DNA of 64,000 nucleotides from contig OY998176.1 in assembly GCA_963921935.1 (NCBI GenBank), forward strand, positions 83,058,960-83,122,959. The letters are read 5' to 3'. Positions 21,699-33,520 of the stretch are shown here, in pieces. The DNA comes from Galeruca laticollis (taxonomy: Eukaryota; Arthropoda; Insecta; Coleoptera; Chrysomelidae). Numbering within the stretch: position 1 is the first letter of the stretch; the number at the start of each line of letters is the position of its first letter. The translations under genes and the position numbers were made by a program. The notes beneath the pieces are model-generated. The model was not told the DNA's origin, did no database searches, and saw only the letters and a list, made by a program, of their open reading frames with translations.

Positions 21699-24600
21699 AA
21701 TTACACCTTGTGTCTTTCAATAATTTGGATTTAAATCAGATGTTTTCACATTTTAATCTGTTACTTTGTCGACATTAAAAAATATTCGTTGTAGCACAAT
21801 TTCAGTTCTTCTAAATACAACAATTTTTATGTTGGATGATTCGTATAGTGAGTGAAGATATATAAGTGACATTTCGATTATACTATCTGCTGGTGTTACG
21901 TATTGCACGTACGTAGATATTTAATGCACTGTATTTCCAGTTGTTAGATTGTTTATAAAATAAAAATCGAAGTCGGAGACTATTAATATATTTACAGAAC
22001 TATACACAAAGTACTGTTTATATACTTATTATAATTTTACACTATTTCTTTTCGTTGCGAAAATTTGTTACCAATAACTTACTAACATACGCGTCTACTA
22101 ATTTAGTTGCCGAGAGATACTTGAGCGGAAATAAAACACTTACTTGCGTTACTTCAGTAAGGTACTGAGATATAACTGAGCTGAACCAATTCACTAGAAG
22201 AAACATTCAAGACTGTCGTTTGAGATTAGATATTTTTCAGAAGAAGACTCGTAAGCCCCCCCAAACTAGAAATACGGAAATCCGCTTTTTCTGAAATTCC
22301 TAAAATCGGTCATGCGTGCAAATTATAGAGGAAATATTCAATAGATATTTTTACAAATGGCTTATTCAATTTTTTATTAGTAAGGATATTTTTCAACCAT
22401 AAAAGTTTGAACTTTCAGTATTTGAAATGCATAACAAAAGTTATTCAGCGCGGATAATAGTTTTCGGAATACAAAAAGGGTAGTAATTTCTTTCATTCTG
22501 TAATCACCTTGATTCCCTAGGGTAACAATCGAGCGTGAACGAGAAGAAAGTCCGAATTAGGCGGGGATCTCCTGGGCTTAAAACGGGTAATTCCTTTGCC
22601 AGGACAGGGTTAATGTTTTTTTCCAGCCTTGTATCAAATGAACTGCTCACTCTTAAAGGGAAAGTCGAGGTAGGGAACTGTATAAATTTCGGTACCAACT
22701 AATGATAGAAAAAAATATATATTTCACTATATAAATATGACAATAACGCTATACACTTATATCCATAATTTTCAGTATTTGAATGGACCCCTATGATTCC
22801 GTCTCCTGCTATTTTCGCTGAAACGTATAACGTCTACGTCTTGTGGGACCTGCCGCAATATAAAAAAACGTGTCTATTTACAGAATACTATTCGACCGGT
22901 GCTAATTTCTTTTATCGCCGCATGTCATTGTACTCTATATAATTAAAATTGGAAAAATAATATAATTCTGCTGATTTGATAATCTTAGCGGTAAGCAGTT
23001 CTGTACGTACTACAAATTCAGTGTTGCAATTTTGCTTCCGCGCGCAAAAAAATTCTTTCTAGTTATTAGCGAGGATTAAATGATATGGCCGTGTCTACAA
23101 GAAAATTTACTTAAATGCTGTGAAAATTAAACGATAACCGGGTTACGGAGACAGAATCATACGTTCCCGGTAACTGCTATAAATTTACAACTGGCCTCGC
23201 TTCAAAATTTACCTGCCACCTGTCTACGGGGTGGGCGAGAACTGTGTGACAAAAGAAAATTATCTAAATCCTGTTAAATTACATATACAAAAAAACGTTC
23301 CCACTAATCGTGTGTAAAATCTTACTATAATAGGCGACGCTAGGTTTCTAATACACGGTTTCGAGGTATGTTGGTTAACAGCTGGGGAGAGTTTACTCCG
23401 CGTTATTTTTCCAGGGGGACAGTTTTCACTGTCAAGGATACCTGAGTATCACTTTGACGCCCTGAACACAACGCCCGATAAACCCGCGAACACTCAAAAT
23501 GAACTAACACCCGTCAGCGTAGTAAGGAAAGTACCTTTTCCCTTGGCGTTTTTCGCCCTACTCTGTGCTCTATCTGCTCTGAACTGACTTTTTATCATCC
23601 CCCCAAATTTCACGGGATTTTCTGCTGATTTGCAAAAGGTTGCGTATTTTGTTTTAGAATGGACTTTGATTTTTTTAACTGTGTGTGTAAACAACAATAG
23701 TTTATATTTAACCTAGATTCGTTATTTACATTGTTGCAATGTTTATAATCCTGCCTCATTTTTGTTAAACAAAAATTATGTCGAGTTCTAGTTTTTTTAT
23801 TTGAAATAAAACATATATTTTACCGTGTGTTGTGAAAGTTACTGATGTAATTTTCCCTTTTTAATATTCGCAATTATTACAATTCAGAACAAATTTTTTG
23901 TAAATTCTATTCAACATAGAATTTTACAGTTCGAATCATCTTTTCGAACAGCTGGTTTCCTTTCAAAAGTAGTTTATAGGTTTTGATAACATCTTTATTT
24001 TGTACATTTTGTTGGAAATACCCAACATAAAAAATTGCCGGGGCGCCAATGGCGGGAAAGGTTAACAAAGTTTATTATAGGAAGGCAATAAATAAGTCTA
24101 ACTAAGTGAATAGTTTTGAGTTTCAATCCATTACAGTTTCTCTAATTCATCGAAAAAAACTATTAAAATGTATTTTTGTCAAAATGTATTATATTTATTT
24201 AGCCTCGTGGCCATCATTCTCGTAAGGTTTAATTCATCAATTATTTGATCAAAACTATCTACTATCCTTATAAATATACCGATCTACATCAATTTTCCCC
24301 TGTAGATGTTCATATACATACAGCTGGAATTCGTAATTTAAGCAATTAAGACAGCGTATTAGTGCGAGTTCACACAACCGCTTGTATGTGGATGATTCAT
24401 TGTATAAAGTCAACATACGTGTTTGTTCTTTGAGTGTATCTCAATTGACTCAATGGTTCCATTGAACTTGCACCGTTATGTTTATGATAGAAATACATTA
24501 GTTTTTGAGGTTACAAATGCTTTAATTTTGTGAGGGGCATACTTTGAAGGAGAAAGAATTAATTCAGTTGCACAGTATAAAGGTTGTATGTAATTGACAA

Positions 24601-24705
24601 AAAAAAACTTAGTTGTAGTATACATGGCGTTCTCGGCAATTCATTTTAATTTCCCTCAAAAAATTCACCTTTATCTTCAATAGAACGACACTCAATTTTC
24701 AAATG
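21699..24705. other. 3 kb without a recognised gene
   Basis: No ORF with similarity to a known family and no repeat pair within the window. Slightly more G+C-rich islands at about 22500-22620 and 23330-23600 carry only short frames (for example 22504-22698, 23494-23697) without domain support. Unique host intergenic sequence or unrecognised repeats. Confidence 0.5.
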
Positions 24706-24707
24706 TA

Positions 24708-25326
24708 CCGAGTGGTCCAATAAGCCGATCCCTCGGCTATATATCAGAATCAGAAACTATTCATGTCATAACTTTAGGAGAAAATATTCCTTAATAACGG
24801 TGGCCAAGAGAAATCGCTGGAAGTTTCAAGGTTAACCGCAAGGGGGCGTAACCTGCGAAAAAAAATTTAAAAACCAGTTTTTTGTAAAATATGCCCAATT
24901 ATACCAAGTGTTGAATAAGAAAATTAGAAGGAGGCCTAAAGTAATTTTCTTTTATTTTTTCAAATAAAGGGCGAGAGAGAGTGGTGAACTATTTGTGGAT
25001 AAATACCTATAACTTTGGTTTGGATCAACCGATTTTAACTAAATTAGTATCATTAGAAAGAGTGTAGATGCATTAATTACATCTACTATAAAACAATTGC
25101 ATTTAGTTTTAATTGTCATAGGTAGAGGGTATTTTCGAATGAAAAAAATTGAAATTTATTTTTCTTAAAAATGTTTAATGGAAACCCCTAATTATAGTAC
25201 ATTTTAATGGAACTGGATTAAATTCGTAACAAAATGGCGCAAACCGTATGTTGATAGCTTTTGTCGAACTCGAGATATAAATAAAACGCATAAACATATA
25301 AGTAAGTATAGTATTGACTCACCCTG
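24708..25326. mobile_element. non-autonomous DNA transposon, copy A (~620 bp)
   Basis: It matches 28413-29045 in inverted orientation over its whole length with roughly 85-90% identity by eye. Its ends are related to each other as short inverted repeats: CCGAGTGGTCCAATA at the left (next to TA 24706-24707) and, inward from the right, CAGGGTGAGTCAATA (next to TA 25327-25328). TA flanks and short terminal inverted repeats suggest a Tc1/mariner-type MITE. No coding capacity. Confidence 0.75.
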
Positions 25327-25549
25327 TATCATAAACTAAAATTAAATATGTGAAAGAAAGATCATACAAATGTCTCGATCATTAAAATTTAATGTTCAAA
25401 TTGTTTTCTATCGTTGTCCACACAAAGATGCAATCTATCGCGCTGAGACATCTGTTTGAAATGTTGGTGACCCCACATCACTTAGGCCACAATTGGCCCA
25501 TTTTGTATCCTTCTGAGGTTCAAAACTTCCTTCTAGCTCGTCATCCAGC

Positions 25550-26925
25550 CTACTTGTTTGAAGTAGGCTGAGTTAAGTCCCTCATACCTGTGCTCGCCGA
25601 ATACATGAAACCTAAAATGAGACAGTGTCTGAAATTCGCAAAGAATGTGTTTGATAGTCTCATCTTCTTGTTCACATCATCTTCAAAGTGGGGTGTTAGA
25701 CAGACCCAGTCTGTGGAGGTGCTTTCGTAGATAGCAGTGACCAGTCAGAATACCCGTGGCTATACGTAGGTTCTGTCTGTTCATAGTCACGTATTTTTTC
25801 GCTACTTTGCCGTTCGGATACTGTAGCAGTTCCTTGGCAAGCCTGCAGCCTTCTGCGTCGTCCCATCTACCCTTAAAATGATTAAGGGAGTGCTCCTTTA
25901 ATAAGGCAGCCGTCGCTGACGCCGATACACCAATAAAAGTGCCGGGTCCCAAGAGTTTGTGGGAGGCTGCCTTCCTGGCTATAGCGAGTCTGCCTTCCTG
26001 GCTATAGCGAGTCTGCAATACTTTTACTTTCGATTTCTCATGGCCCTTGATCCAACATAGAGTGACCGTGTTGTTACAGGCTTCGATTAAGGCCATGTGA
26101 CATTCTAGTACTGATGTAATGCGTGGTCTGTTCAAGGCTAGTATCCGTAAGGATGTATATATTATTACCTGTGGTGTTCCTTTTAGTAATCTCTTTTGCA
26201 GCGATGCAGATAGCCGTGAACTATGTTTGAGCAACACTTGCATTGCAGCCCATTGCCCATTTTATGCTCAGATTCAGGGATATGGAAAAAATTCCACATT
26301 CTGAGCCTACAGTGGTCTTAGACCCATCTGTGAAGATGCGGATTGCGCCTTCTTCCAATGGGCATTGTGCGTTGTTTTTAAAGATTACCTTGTAGGGCCT
26401 GTGGAAGGCATATCGCGGTGGAGTCGAGTCCGTATTGGCCTGCAGCAGTGGGACCTCTCTGAGGGCCTCATGCCACAAATTGAGTCTCAGTTTACCGGAT
26501 CCTACATCAGGTTGTATACCGGTAGAACGTAGACGTGTCATGGTCGTCAAAACAACCTCCTCGATGTATATTTCAAGGGGAGTGAGACCAAGGATTACCT
26601 CCATAGCTCTTGTTGGCGTGGTTTTTATACCTACTGTTGTGTTGAGGCATGCTGTTCTTTGGATTTGATCCAGTTTTCGGACGACTGTCAGATGGTTTGC
26701 ATTCGCTCCCCAGGCAATCGCGCCGTACGTCAGCATAGGTCTGATGATGGCAGTATAGATCAAGGCAACGACCCTAAGAGACATTTCCCAGGTGCAGCCG
26801 ATGGTTCTACGACACTGTTCATAAGAAATATATGCTTTTTTAACTCTACTTTCTAAATGAGAGTTCCGCGTTAACTTATTGTCGAAGGTAACCCCGCTTA
26901 GGCATAACAGCTGCTTTAATCTCAG
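25550..26925 (-). pseudogene. LINE (R1/Jockey-group) polymerase: RT C-terminus plus RNase H
   Basis: From about 26900: RT end (LSGVTFDNKLTRNSHLE, RPMLTYGAIAWG, KLDQIQRTACLNTT, ILGLTPLEIYIEE), then RNase H starting at IRIFTDGSKTTVGSECGIF (about 26345), and, after a frameshift near 26230, ITSVLECHMALIEACNNTV and TLCWIKGHE, then the CHC tail (LTGHCYLRKHLHRLGLSN and degenerate Cys knuckle to about 25550). The first RNase H acidic residue (TDGSK) is present. A 23-bp tandem duplication at about 25979-26024 shifts the frame again. It is 5'-truncated immediately beside the mariner remnant. Confidence 0.85.
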
Positions 26926-26939
26926 CTGTTGATAAACTA

Positions 26940-27510
26940 TTTGTTGCATTTCTAATGCGCTGTTTCATGTCGTCTCGCGTGGTTAGTCGGGTACACTAAA
27001 TCATTCAATCTTCCCCACAGATGAAAAGTCCAGACATGTTAAGTCTGGAGATCTAACTGGCCATTAAAATATACTTCCCCTTCCAATCCATTTATTTGGA
27101 TAACTTCCATTCAAATAATCTCTAACTCGTCTGGAAAAGTGCGCAGGTCATGTTGTAATATTATATTTCTTCTTATTTGTAATGAAATATCTTCCAATAA
27201 AACATGCAACTGATTTTCCAGAAAATCCAAATATGTATCGCCATCAAAGTTTCATCAAGGAAATATGGATCTACGATCTATCCATCAACTATACCACACC
27301 AAACATTAAGACTCCATCTATCTTGAAGCTGCACTTCCTCTATCCAGTGCGGATTTTCTTCGGCCCAATAATGCATTTACGCAGATTAACACCACGCCCA
27401 CTATTAAACGTAGCCTCGTCTGTCCACAAAATCTTTGACATGATATTCGGTTGTTATTCTAGCAAACCTAACATCCAATTGCAGTAATCAAGCCTTGCAT
27501 CAAAATCTCT
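26940..27510 (-). pseudogene. mariner-superfamily transposase remnant
   Basis: Read across frameshifts on the minus strand: WTDEATFNSGRGVNLRK (about 27425; first Asp), later SPDLTCLDF (about 27050; third Asp) followed by LWGRLNDLVYPTN and RNAT-like residues ending where the LINE begins. At least three frame changes and stops occur. The block order is that of IS630/Tc1/mariner transposases, and the SPDLTxLDF style resembles the element at 15636-16349. Confidence 0.65.
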
Positions 27511-28410
27511 CTCGTGTTAAGCTTGATGGAGAACTACATGATAAGGATGCAGTCTAAAAAACAGAACAATAACTATGGGTGAAAAAAAACCACTATTAAA
27601 ACTCAAAAAATCTTGAAAAATCTGCAATTGTTTCACAAGATAAATCTTGCATAAGTATTTTTAAGAAACGGATAAAAGCGCCGTATTTTTATCGGAATAT
27701 GAAAATAACAGTTGAATCTGAAGTTTAAATGGAATTACAAGTTTCTGACCTAAACGTTAACTTTATAATACGAAAAATCCTAAAATCCTTAGAACAGTAG
27801 TTTTGGGTATCTTTAATAAATAGAGATTTGCCGACTACTTATATGTAGATTCTTTTGAATGAAAGCAAGAACATTGATTGAATTATCTTTGGTCATACTC
27901 TTCTACGTCGTTTAAAACAAGGACTATGAAAACTACCAGTTTCTCTTAATATTCTTGCTTTCTTTTAAATACTTCTTTGCCACAATGTCTCCTGTCAGGA
28001 TATCTTACAGAATATAATATACGTGAAGCAATAGCTGCATTTTGGTTATATAAATAAACTCTAATCATATCATACAATTCTGCATTTGATATACTCATCA
28101 TCACGAATTATTAGTACTGATAATTAATTACGAATATTGGCAATATTGATATGTATTAAAAAAAAGTGTAATCTTCAATTCGAATTATAATATAAACGCT
28201 TCTTAAAGAGAACGGAATGTTTTGACTGCTGTCAATAAATAAACAATATGAAGTCTCCGTCAAATTTATTGTCGCAGCCTACTTAGTTTCGAAAAAACTA
28301 TTTTTAATCGTATGAAATAACAATGGTCAAAATGGGTATCGACACTAAGATTCTTCAGCTATAAACAAATTTGAAAGTAGTACTGACTTATTTTTTAATT
28401 TAAATTATAA
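27511..28410. other. no gene recognised
   Basis: A+T-rich sequence inside the pair of inverted MITE copies. Nothing identified. Confidence 0.5.
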
Positions 28411-28412
28411 TC

Positions 28413-29045
28413 CAGGGTGAGTCAATACTATACTTAATTATGTTTATGCGTTTATATTTATATTTCGAGTTCGACAAAAGCTATCAGCATGCGGTTGGCG
28501 CCATTTTGTTACGAATTTAATCCAGTTCCATTATAATTTACTATAATTAGGTATTTTCATTAAACATTTTTAAGAAAAACAAATTTTTTTCATTCGAACG
28601 CACCCTCTACCCATGACAATTAAAACTAAATGCAATTGTTTTATAGTAGATGTAATTAATTCATCTACACTCTTTCTAATGACACTAATTTCGTTAAAAT
28701 CGGTTGATCCAAACCAAAGTTATAGGTATTTATCTACAAACACTTCACCACTCTCCACCACCGTTTATTTGAAGAAATAAAAAAAAAAGTACTTGAACAA
28801 ATTGGTGCGGAATTTAGGTCTGTTTCTAGTTTACTTATTTAACACTTGGTATAATCGGGCATATTTCACAAAAAACTGGTTTTTAAATTTTTCTTTACAG
28901 GTTACGCCCCCTAGCGGTTAACCTATAATATTGAAAGTTATTTCCAGCGATTTCTCTTGGAAACTTTTACTAAGGAATTTTTTCTTCTAAAGTTATAACA
29001 TGAATAGTTGCTATAGCCGACAAATCGGCTTATTGGACCACCCGG
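28413..29045. mobile_element. non-autonomous DNA transposon, copy B (~630 bp, inverted relative to copy A)
   Basis: Starts CAGGGTGAGTCAATACTATA and ends at the complement of TACCGGGTGGTCCAATAAGC, with TA at 29046-29047. The left TA is mutated (TC). It aligns end to end with copy A. Differences are point changes and small indels, so the two copies look like independent insertions of one family rather than arms of a single element. Confidence 0.75.
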
Positions 29046-29049
29046 TACA

Positions 29050-29670
29050 TAGCATTGGTAATAAATTAGTACAGTACCTATATAAGAGTAATAATATCCG
29101 CAGTTAAAAACCGCTCTGTAGAGTTCAGTATATAAAAGGATTGAACACGGCCTCGTCCATTGTGTCCCTTCTGATAATTCTGATTTAGTATTCACATCTG
29201 TGGCAAGCGGCTAAAGAAGAACCCGACAGGCCCGTTGGGCTCATAAATAGAAAAAAGGGACACAGGCTGCTTTCCCCTCGGACCTGACTATACATCGCTC
29301 GACATATGCGAGCCTCTTGCGCATCTTTTATCTCATAATTTTGTCGCATAGGGGTACGTCAAGTGCCGCACATAGTTTTTAGAACGGTTACAAACTTTAC
29401 GTTCCATATGGTTTCCAAAAGAAAATTGTACCAGTATATAAGTGAGCTAAGGAGATCTGATTAAGGATATTTAATATACGTGGGTTATGTGAAAAGTTTT
29501 CGAGTTATTTTTCAAATTTATTTCTTATAGACGAGAATGTATATCCTAATTCATGGACTGACGATATCTTTATCAGAAATTCATAGACTTATATACCATA
29601 TATTAGCAACTAAAGATTGTTCGGTTCAATGGTTAAAATTGGTTCCGGCTTAGTGCAGTGGCGTAGGGGG
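29050..29670. other. no gene recognised
   Basis: Spacer between MITE copy B and the RTE-like fragment. Nothing supported. Confidence 0.45.
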
Positions 29671-29671
29671 A

Positions 29672-30165
29672 AGGAGTGACTCTTTATCTTCAACGCTGTT
29701 TAATTTTGTTCTGAAATATTTTATGAGAAAAGTTAATATAAACCGGACAGGGTTAATATATTATAAATGACATCAGTCCCTAGCTTGTGCAGACGACATT
29801 GCGATAGTAAGAAGTAAAAAAGAGTTAACAGAAGTAGTAATACGACTTGAACAGAGTGCAGAAACAATGAGGCTGGAAATAAACGAAAAGAAGACGAAGA
29901 ATATGGAATGGACTATCTAGGATTGAAGAAGATGGAGTCACGAAATTTGAAATGAGGATTGAAAAAGGAAAAGTAGAATCGTTTACGTGCCTAGGCGCAG
30001 CATTCACTAGAAAACCAAAAAAAAGAGAAATACAAAACAGAATCCTGAAGGGAAATAAATGTATGTATAAGCTAAAGAATGTGCTTGATACTAAAATATT
30101 ATCTAGAAGTGCTAAAATAAGAATATACAAATCGGTTCTGAGACATATACAATATGTCCCCCTAA
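29672..30165 (+). pseudogene. RTE-like LINE reverse transcriptase fragment
   Basis: Frame pieces in order: LSSTLFNFVLKYFMRKV (RT block before the catalytic loop), LACADDIAIVRSKKEL (the xADD catalytic motif; Tyr replaced by Cys), MRLEINEKKTKNMEW, and from 29952 FTCLGAAFTRK, ILKGNKCMYKLKNVLDTK, SAKIRIYKSVLRHI. Frame changes occur between pieces. The 3' continuation is cut off by the inverted-repeat element starting about 30150. Confidence 0.75.
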
Positions 30166-31850
30166 GTTGGAATATGGAAAAAATTTTATTACTAATTTTA
30201 GGAACATAAAATACAGTCATCAAATATCAATTTTTTTAGTCGTATGCGAGGTTTGTAAAAAATCTGAGTTTTACTCAAGACCTTTAAATTTGACATCGAA
30301 AGAAGTTACTAAAAAAGTTGATCAGATATGTACATTCATAAAATTATTTTTAAAACGTATGTCTACAATAATGCAAATTTAACTGTAGTTACATGTAATC
30401 TTTGATGCACTGACAAACAAATAATTTGTTTGTTTTGATTGTGGGAGATTACTATAAAATGCATAGAGAAGCAGCAAATATTTTCAATAATAGACATCCC
30501 ATTAAAAATATAACCCAATCAACTGTAACGAAAATAGTAAATAAATTTAGAAAAACTGGAAGTATTAAAAATAATTTTAATGGAAAATGTCGAAAACTGG
30601 TTACTGATGAGAATACGCAGTTTAATGTAATGCTGTCTGTTGTAGCAAATCCATAATTGTCATTGCGCAAATGAAAGTCGTTACAACAAAATGTAAGTAA
30701 AAATACAGTGGCAAGAATTTTAAAATTAAATAAATACAAACCAAAAATCATACAAACATTAAAAGAAAGGGATTATGATAGGCGCTTTCATTTTTGCTCC
30801 TTCATCCAAGGAGAGTTAGAGGAGGACCCTTTTTCTCGAGGCGTATAATTTTTACCGATGAGGCGACATTTTTGGTCTGAGGAAAATCCCAATTTTGTAT
30901 AAAAGTCTCATGACCAATATTCGTTAAAGACGAACGTGTGGTGTAGCATTTATAATAACAAATTAATAGGACCTTTTTTTCGTTAATCTATAAATGCCGA
31001 ACGTTATTTACAGTTTTTACAAACTCATCAACCTTACCCTTAGTAGAACGTAAATATATTTGGTACCAACAAGACGGTGCCGTATGCCACAGTACAATAA
31101 ATGTTTTGAACATTTGTTTCATGAAAAAGTTATTCACATATATATTCTGATCTCTTTTGGCCTACTAGATCCCCTGACCTAACCCCCTTGATTATTTTTT
31201 ATGGGGTTACCTGAAGCAAAAAGTTTACCAGAAAGCGCCGTTTCAAGATATTGACCACTTGGAGAGGATAATTTTAGAGACATGTCAAGACATTTCTCCA
31301 CAAATGATAAGGAATTTATTACGTGAATTTTTCAATAGAACGATTAAGTGTATTGAACGAGGGGATAGATATTTCGAAGCATTAGTATGAGTGAAAATTA
31401 AATTTGTTTGTTTCTAATATTAATATAATATTAGTATTTGAATGTATTTTATTATTTGTAAAATAAATTAATATGCACTTATTACGCGTTTTAATTGCAA
31501 AATTATTAGAAAACATCGAAAAAATAAAAGGTTATAATGTGTTTCGTAATCAAAATAGCAATATTATTAACAAATAAAATAATGGATGTACTTGCATATT
31601 TGAACGTAGTTTTTAATTATGATCAACTTTTTTTTCGATATTGTCAAATTTAATGGTATATACTTTATCTTGAGTAAAACTCATATTTTTTGACAAACCT
31701 CGTATACGACCAAAAAATTTGATATTTGTTGACTGTATTTTAGGTTTTAGATAATGCAGAACTTTTTATGAAGAATAACTTTTTTTCCTAAAATTAATAA
31801 TAAAAAAGTTTCCCATATGGTTCCAACTTAGGGGACATATTGTATAAAGG
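30148..31850 (+). mobile_element. mariner-superfamily element with ~200-bp terminal inverted repeats
   Basis: The left terminus TACAATATGTCCCCCTAAGT and following ~180 bp (to about 30325) recur inverted at 31618-31850 (ACTTAGGGGACATATTGTATA), with small indels. Shared landmarks inside both arms are TAATTTTAGGA, AAATACAGTCA, CGAGGTTTGT and GAGTTTTACTCAAGA. TA dinucleotides flank both ends. The interior carries a decayed transposase. It sits exactly at the junction between the LINE fragment and a hAT fragment. Confidence 0.85.
30426..31390 (+). pseudogene. IS630/Tc1/mariner-type transposase, decayed
   Basis: N-terminal HTH from Met 30426 (VGDYYKMHREAANIFNNRHP, QSTVTKIVNKFRKTGSI, DENTQFNVMLSV). 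Then across frameshifts: VARILKLNKYKPKI, IFTDEATF (first Asp, 30850), WYQQDGAVCHST (second Asp, 31064), SPDLTPL..YFLWGYLKQ (third block, 31170), and a C-terminus IRNLLREFFNRTIKCIERGD ending at TGA 31388-31390. One base is missing at the third-Asp codon (TTGATTATT), so the catalytic Asp is not encoded in frame. Spacing between second and third acid is about 39-40 residues. Confidence 0.85.
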
Positions 31851-32440
31851 AGTACAAGCCACGATTGCAGAAAATAATGATTTGCCTAAGTTTATACCGT
31901 CCTTAGCTCACTCCTTAAATCCTATAGGTGTCCATTCTGCCTCATCATGCCATTCTGAATAATTCATAAAGTATATTGCTTTTTTGTCAGCTACTTCTCG
32001 GTGGAGTATATTATAAAAAATATGTTGAAACAAATTTAAAAGGAACGAAGTCAGACGAGATAGTCGGCGAAAAATGTCACTGTGAATGGCCTGATAAATA
32101 ATTTGTCAGAAATAGTGAAACCCTTGGAAGAAGTTAAAAAACATCTCATGCTCCGGATGCTAAATGCGAGGAAGGTCGTCTCTTAATTGCTACATTGAAT
32201 TTTAAATTTATTCTCAATTTAACGAACAATGGAGTAAATATCGAAATTCAAAAGGAAGATATAATACTTGCGCGTACTGTTGCTTTGGCTTGCTCAAAAC
32301 TCTGCAAAAAAATTCAGTTAAATATTGGATAAAAGAGGATAGAAATATTGCTGAAAAAATAGGCGTTGAGCCTATTCTGCCAACTAAACGAATACTGAAA
32401 TCTTGAATATGGCAACAAAAGAACTACAAGTAGGAAAATA
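31846..32440 (+). pseudogene. hAT-type (ZMYM/DUF4371-like) transposase fragment
   Basis: Opens with YKGVQATIAENN and FIPSLAHSLNPIGVHSASSC, the block around the conserved C-AHSLNL motif of hAT transposases. With frameshifts, ATSRWSIL, LLIATLNFKFILNLTNNG, VNIEIQKEDIILARTVALAC and IGVEPILPTKRI follow. The upstream catalytic part is absent because the mariner-type element ends precisely at the first codon. The dimerisation region is cut off by the tandem-repeat element at 32517. Confidence 0.75.
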
Positions 32441-32516
32441 CGAGCGAGATTAAAGCACGGTTGAATTCTGCCAGGACCTCTACGAGCAAACTCCAATTTT
32501 ATTTGGTGATATAAAT

Positions 32517-33520
32517 AAACGGTTTTAAAGATTAAACCTAACTTTTCCGCATCTGTGGCCCTGAACAATATTCAATCATAAAATTGTTACTTGTATACAC
32601 TTCGGGGGATGTATCGTGCTAACAAACCGAAATTTCTCCAAAAATAACCCAAAATTTAGTATATCTGGATTTATAGGACCCGCTGTACTCTCTCTAGTAC
32701 TCCCGTTGTACTGGCTTTAGTGAGCTGAATATAAATAGGGTTCATGTTTGAGACGCTCTGAATCATATCCAATAATTAAATTGGTCACTTGTATATACTC
32801 CGGAGGTTGTATCATGCTAACAAACTGAAAATTCTCCAAAAATGACATAAATGTCGTACTTAAAATACTATGGCACCTGTTCTACAGGCTGTGGTGAGCT
32901 GAAAATCAATAGGGTTCATCTGTGAGATGTTCTGAATAATATTCAATCATAAAATTGGTGACTTGTTGAACTCCGGAAGCTGTATCGTGCTAACAACCTG
33001 AAATTTCTGAAAAAATTACAAAATATCGTACTTCAAGTACGATAGCACCCGTTGTACTGGCTCTGGTGAACTGAAAATCAATAGGGTTCATCTGTGATAT
33101 GACCTTAACAATATTCAATCATCAAATTGCTGAGTTATTGCACTCCGGGGGCTGTATCGTGCTAACAAGACATGTAAGGAAAAGTGGCCAACGACAACGA
33201 CGACGATATACACACAGGATTTTTTTTCAAAAAACCATTTTTTCGTGTTGTTGTTGATGGAAAACATGACCAATTTTATAATTGGATATTTTTTAAAGTT
33301 TCTCACAGATGTATCCTATTGATTTTCAGCTGAGTAGAGCGAGTACAGCGAGTCCTATAAATTCAGATCTACTACATTTTTGGTTACTTTTGGGGAAATT
33401 TCAGTTTGTTAGTACGATACATCCCCCGAAGTGTATACAAGTTACAATTTTATGATAGAATGTTAATCAGGGTATCTGACAGATGCGGAAAAGTTAGTTT
33501 TAATCTTTAAAACCGTTTAT
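32517..33520. mobile_element. tandem-repeat foldback element, copy 1 (AAATAAACGG family)
   Basis: Both ends carry the same sequence inverted: AAATAAACGGTTTTAAAGAT at the left and its complement at the right, extending about 110 bp inward. The left part holds four tandem units spaced 198, 173 and 172 bp (GTGCTAACAA at 32616, 32814, 32987, 33159), with a repeated core TCAATAGGGTTCATCTGTGA. A spacer with short CGACGACG/GTTGTTGTTG arms (33180-33265) separates them from the inverted right end. No ORF. Related copies lie at 38715-39492 and 42121-42607 + 46352-47100. Confidence 0.75.

Noticed and set aside
22500..23700. G+C-richer islands as possible exons
   Set aside because: Only short frames with no domain similarity and no consistent splice-linked reading frame were found.
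32517..33520. CRISPR-like array because of regularly spaced repeats
   Set aside because: Units are about 172 bp, diverged, lack short identical repeats with unique spacers, and sit in a eukaryotic transposon setting.
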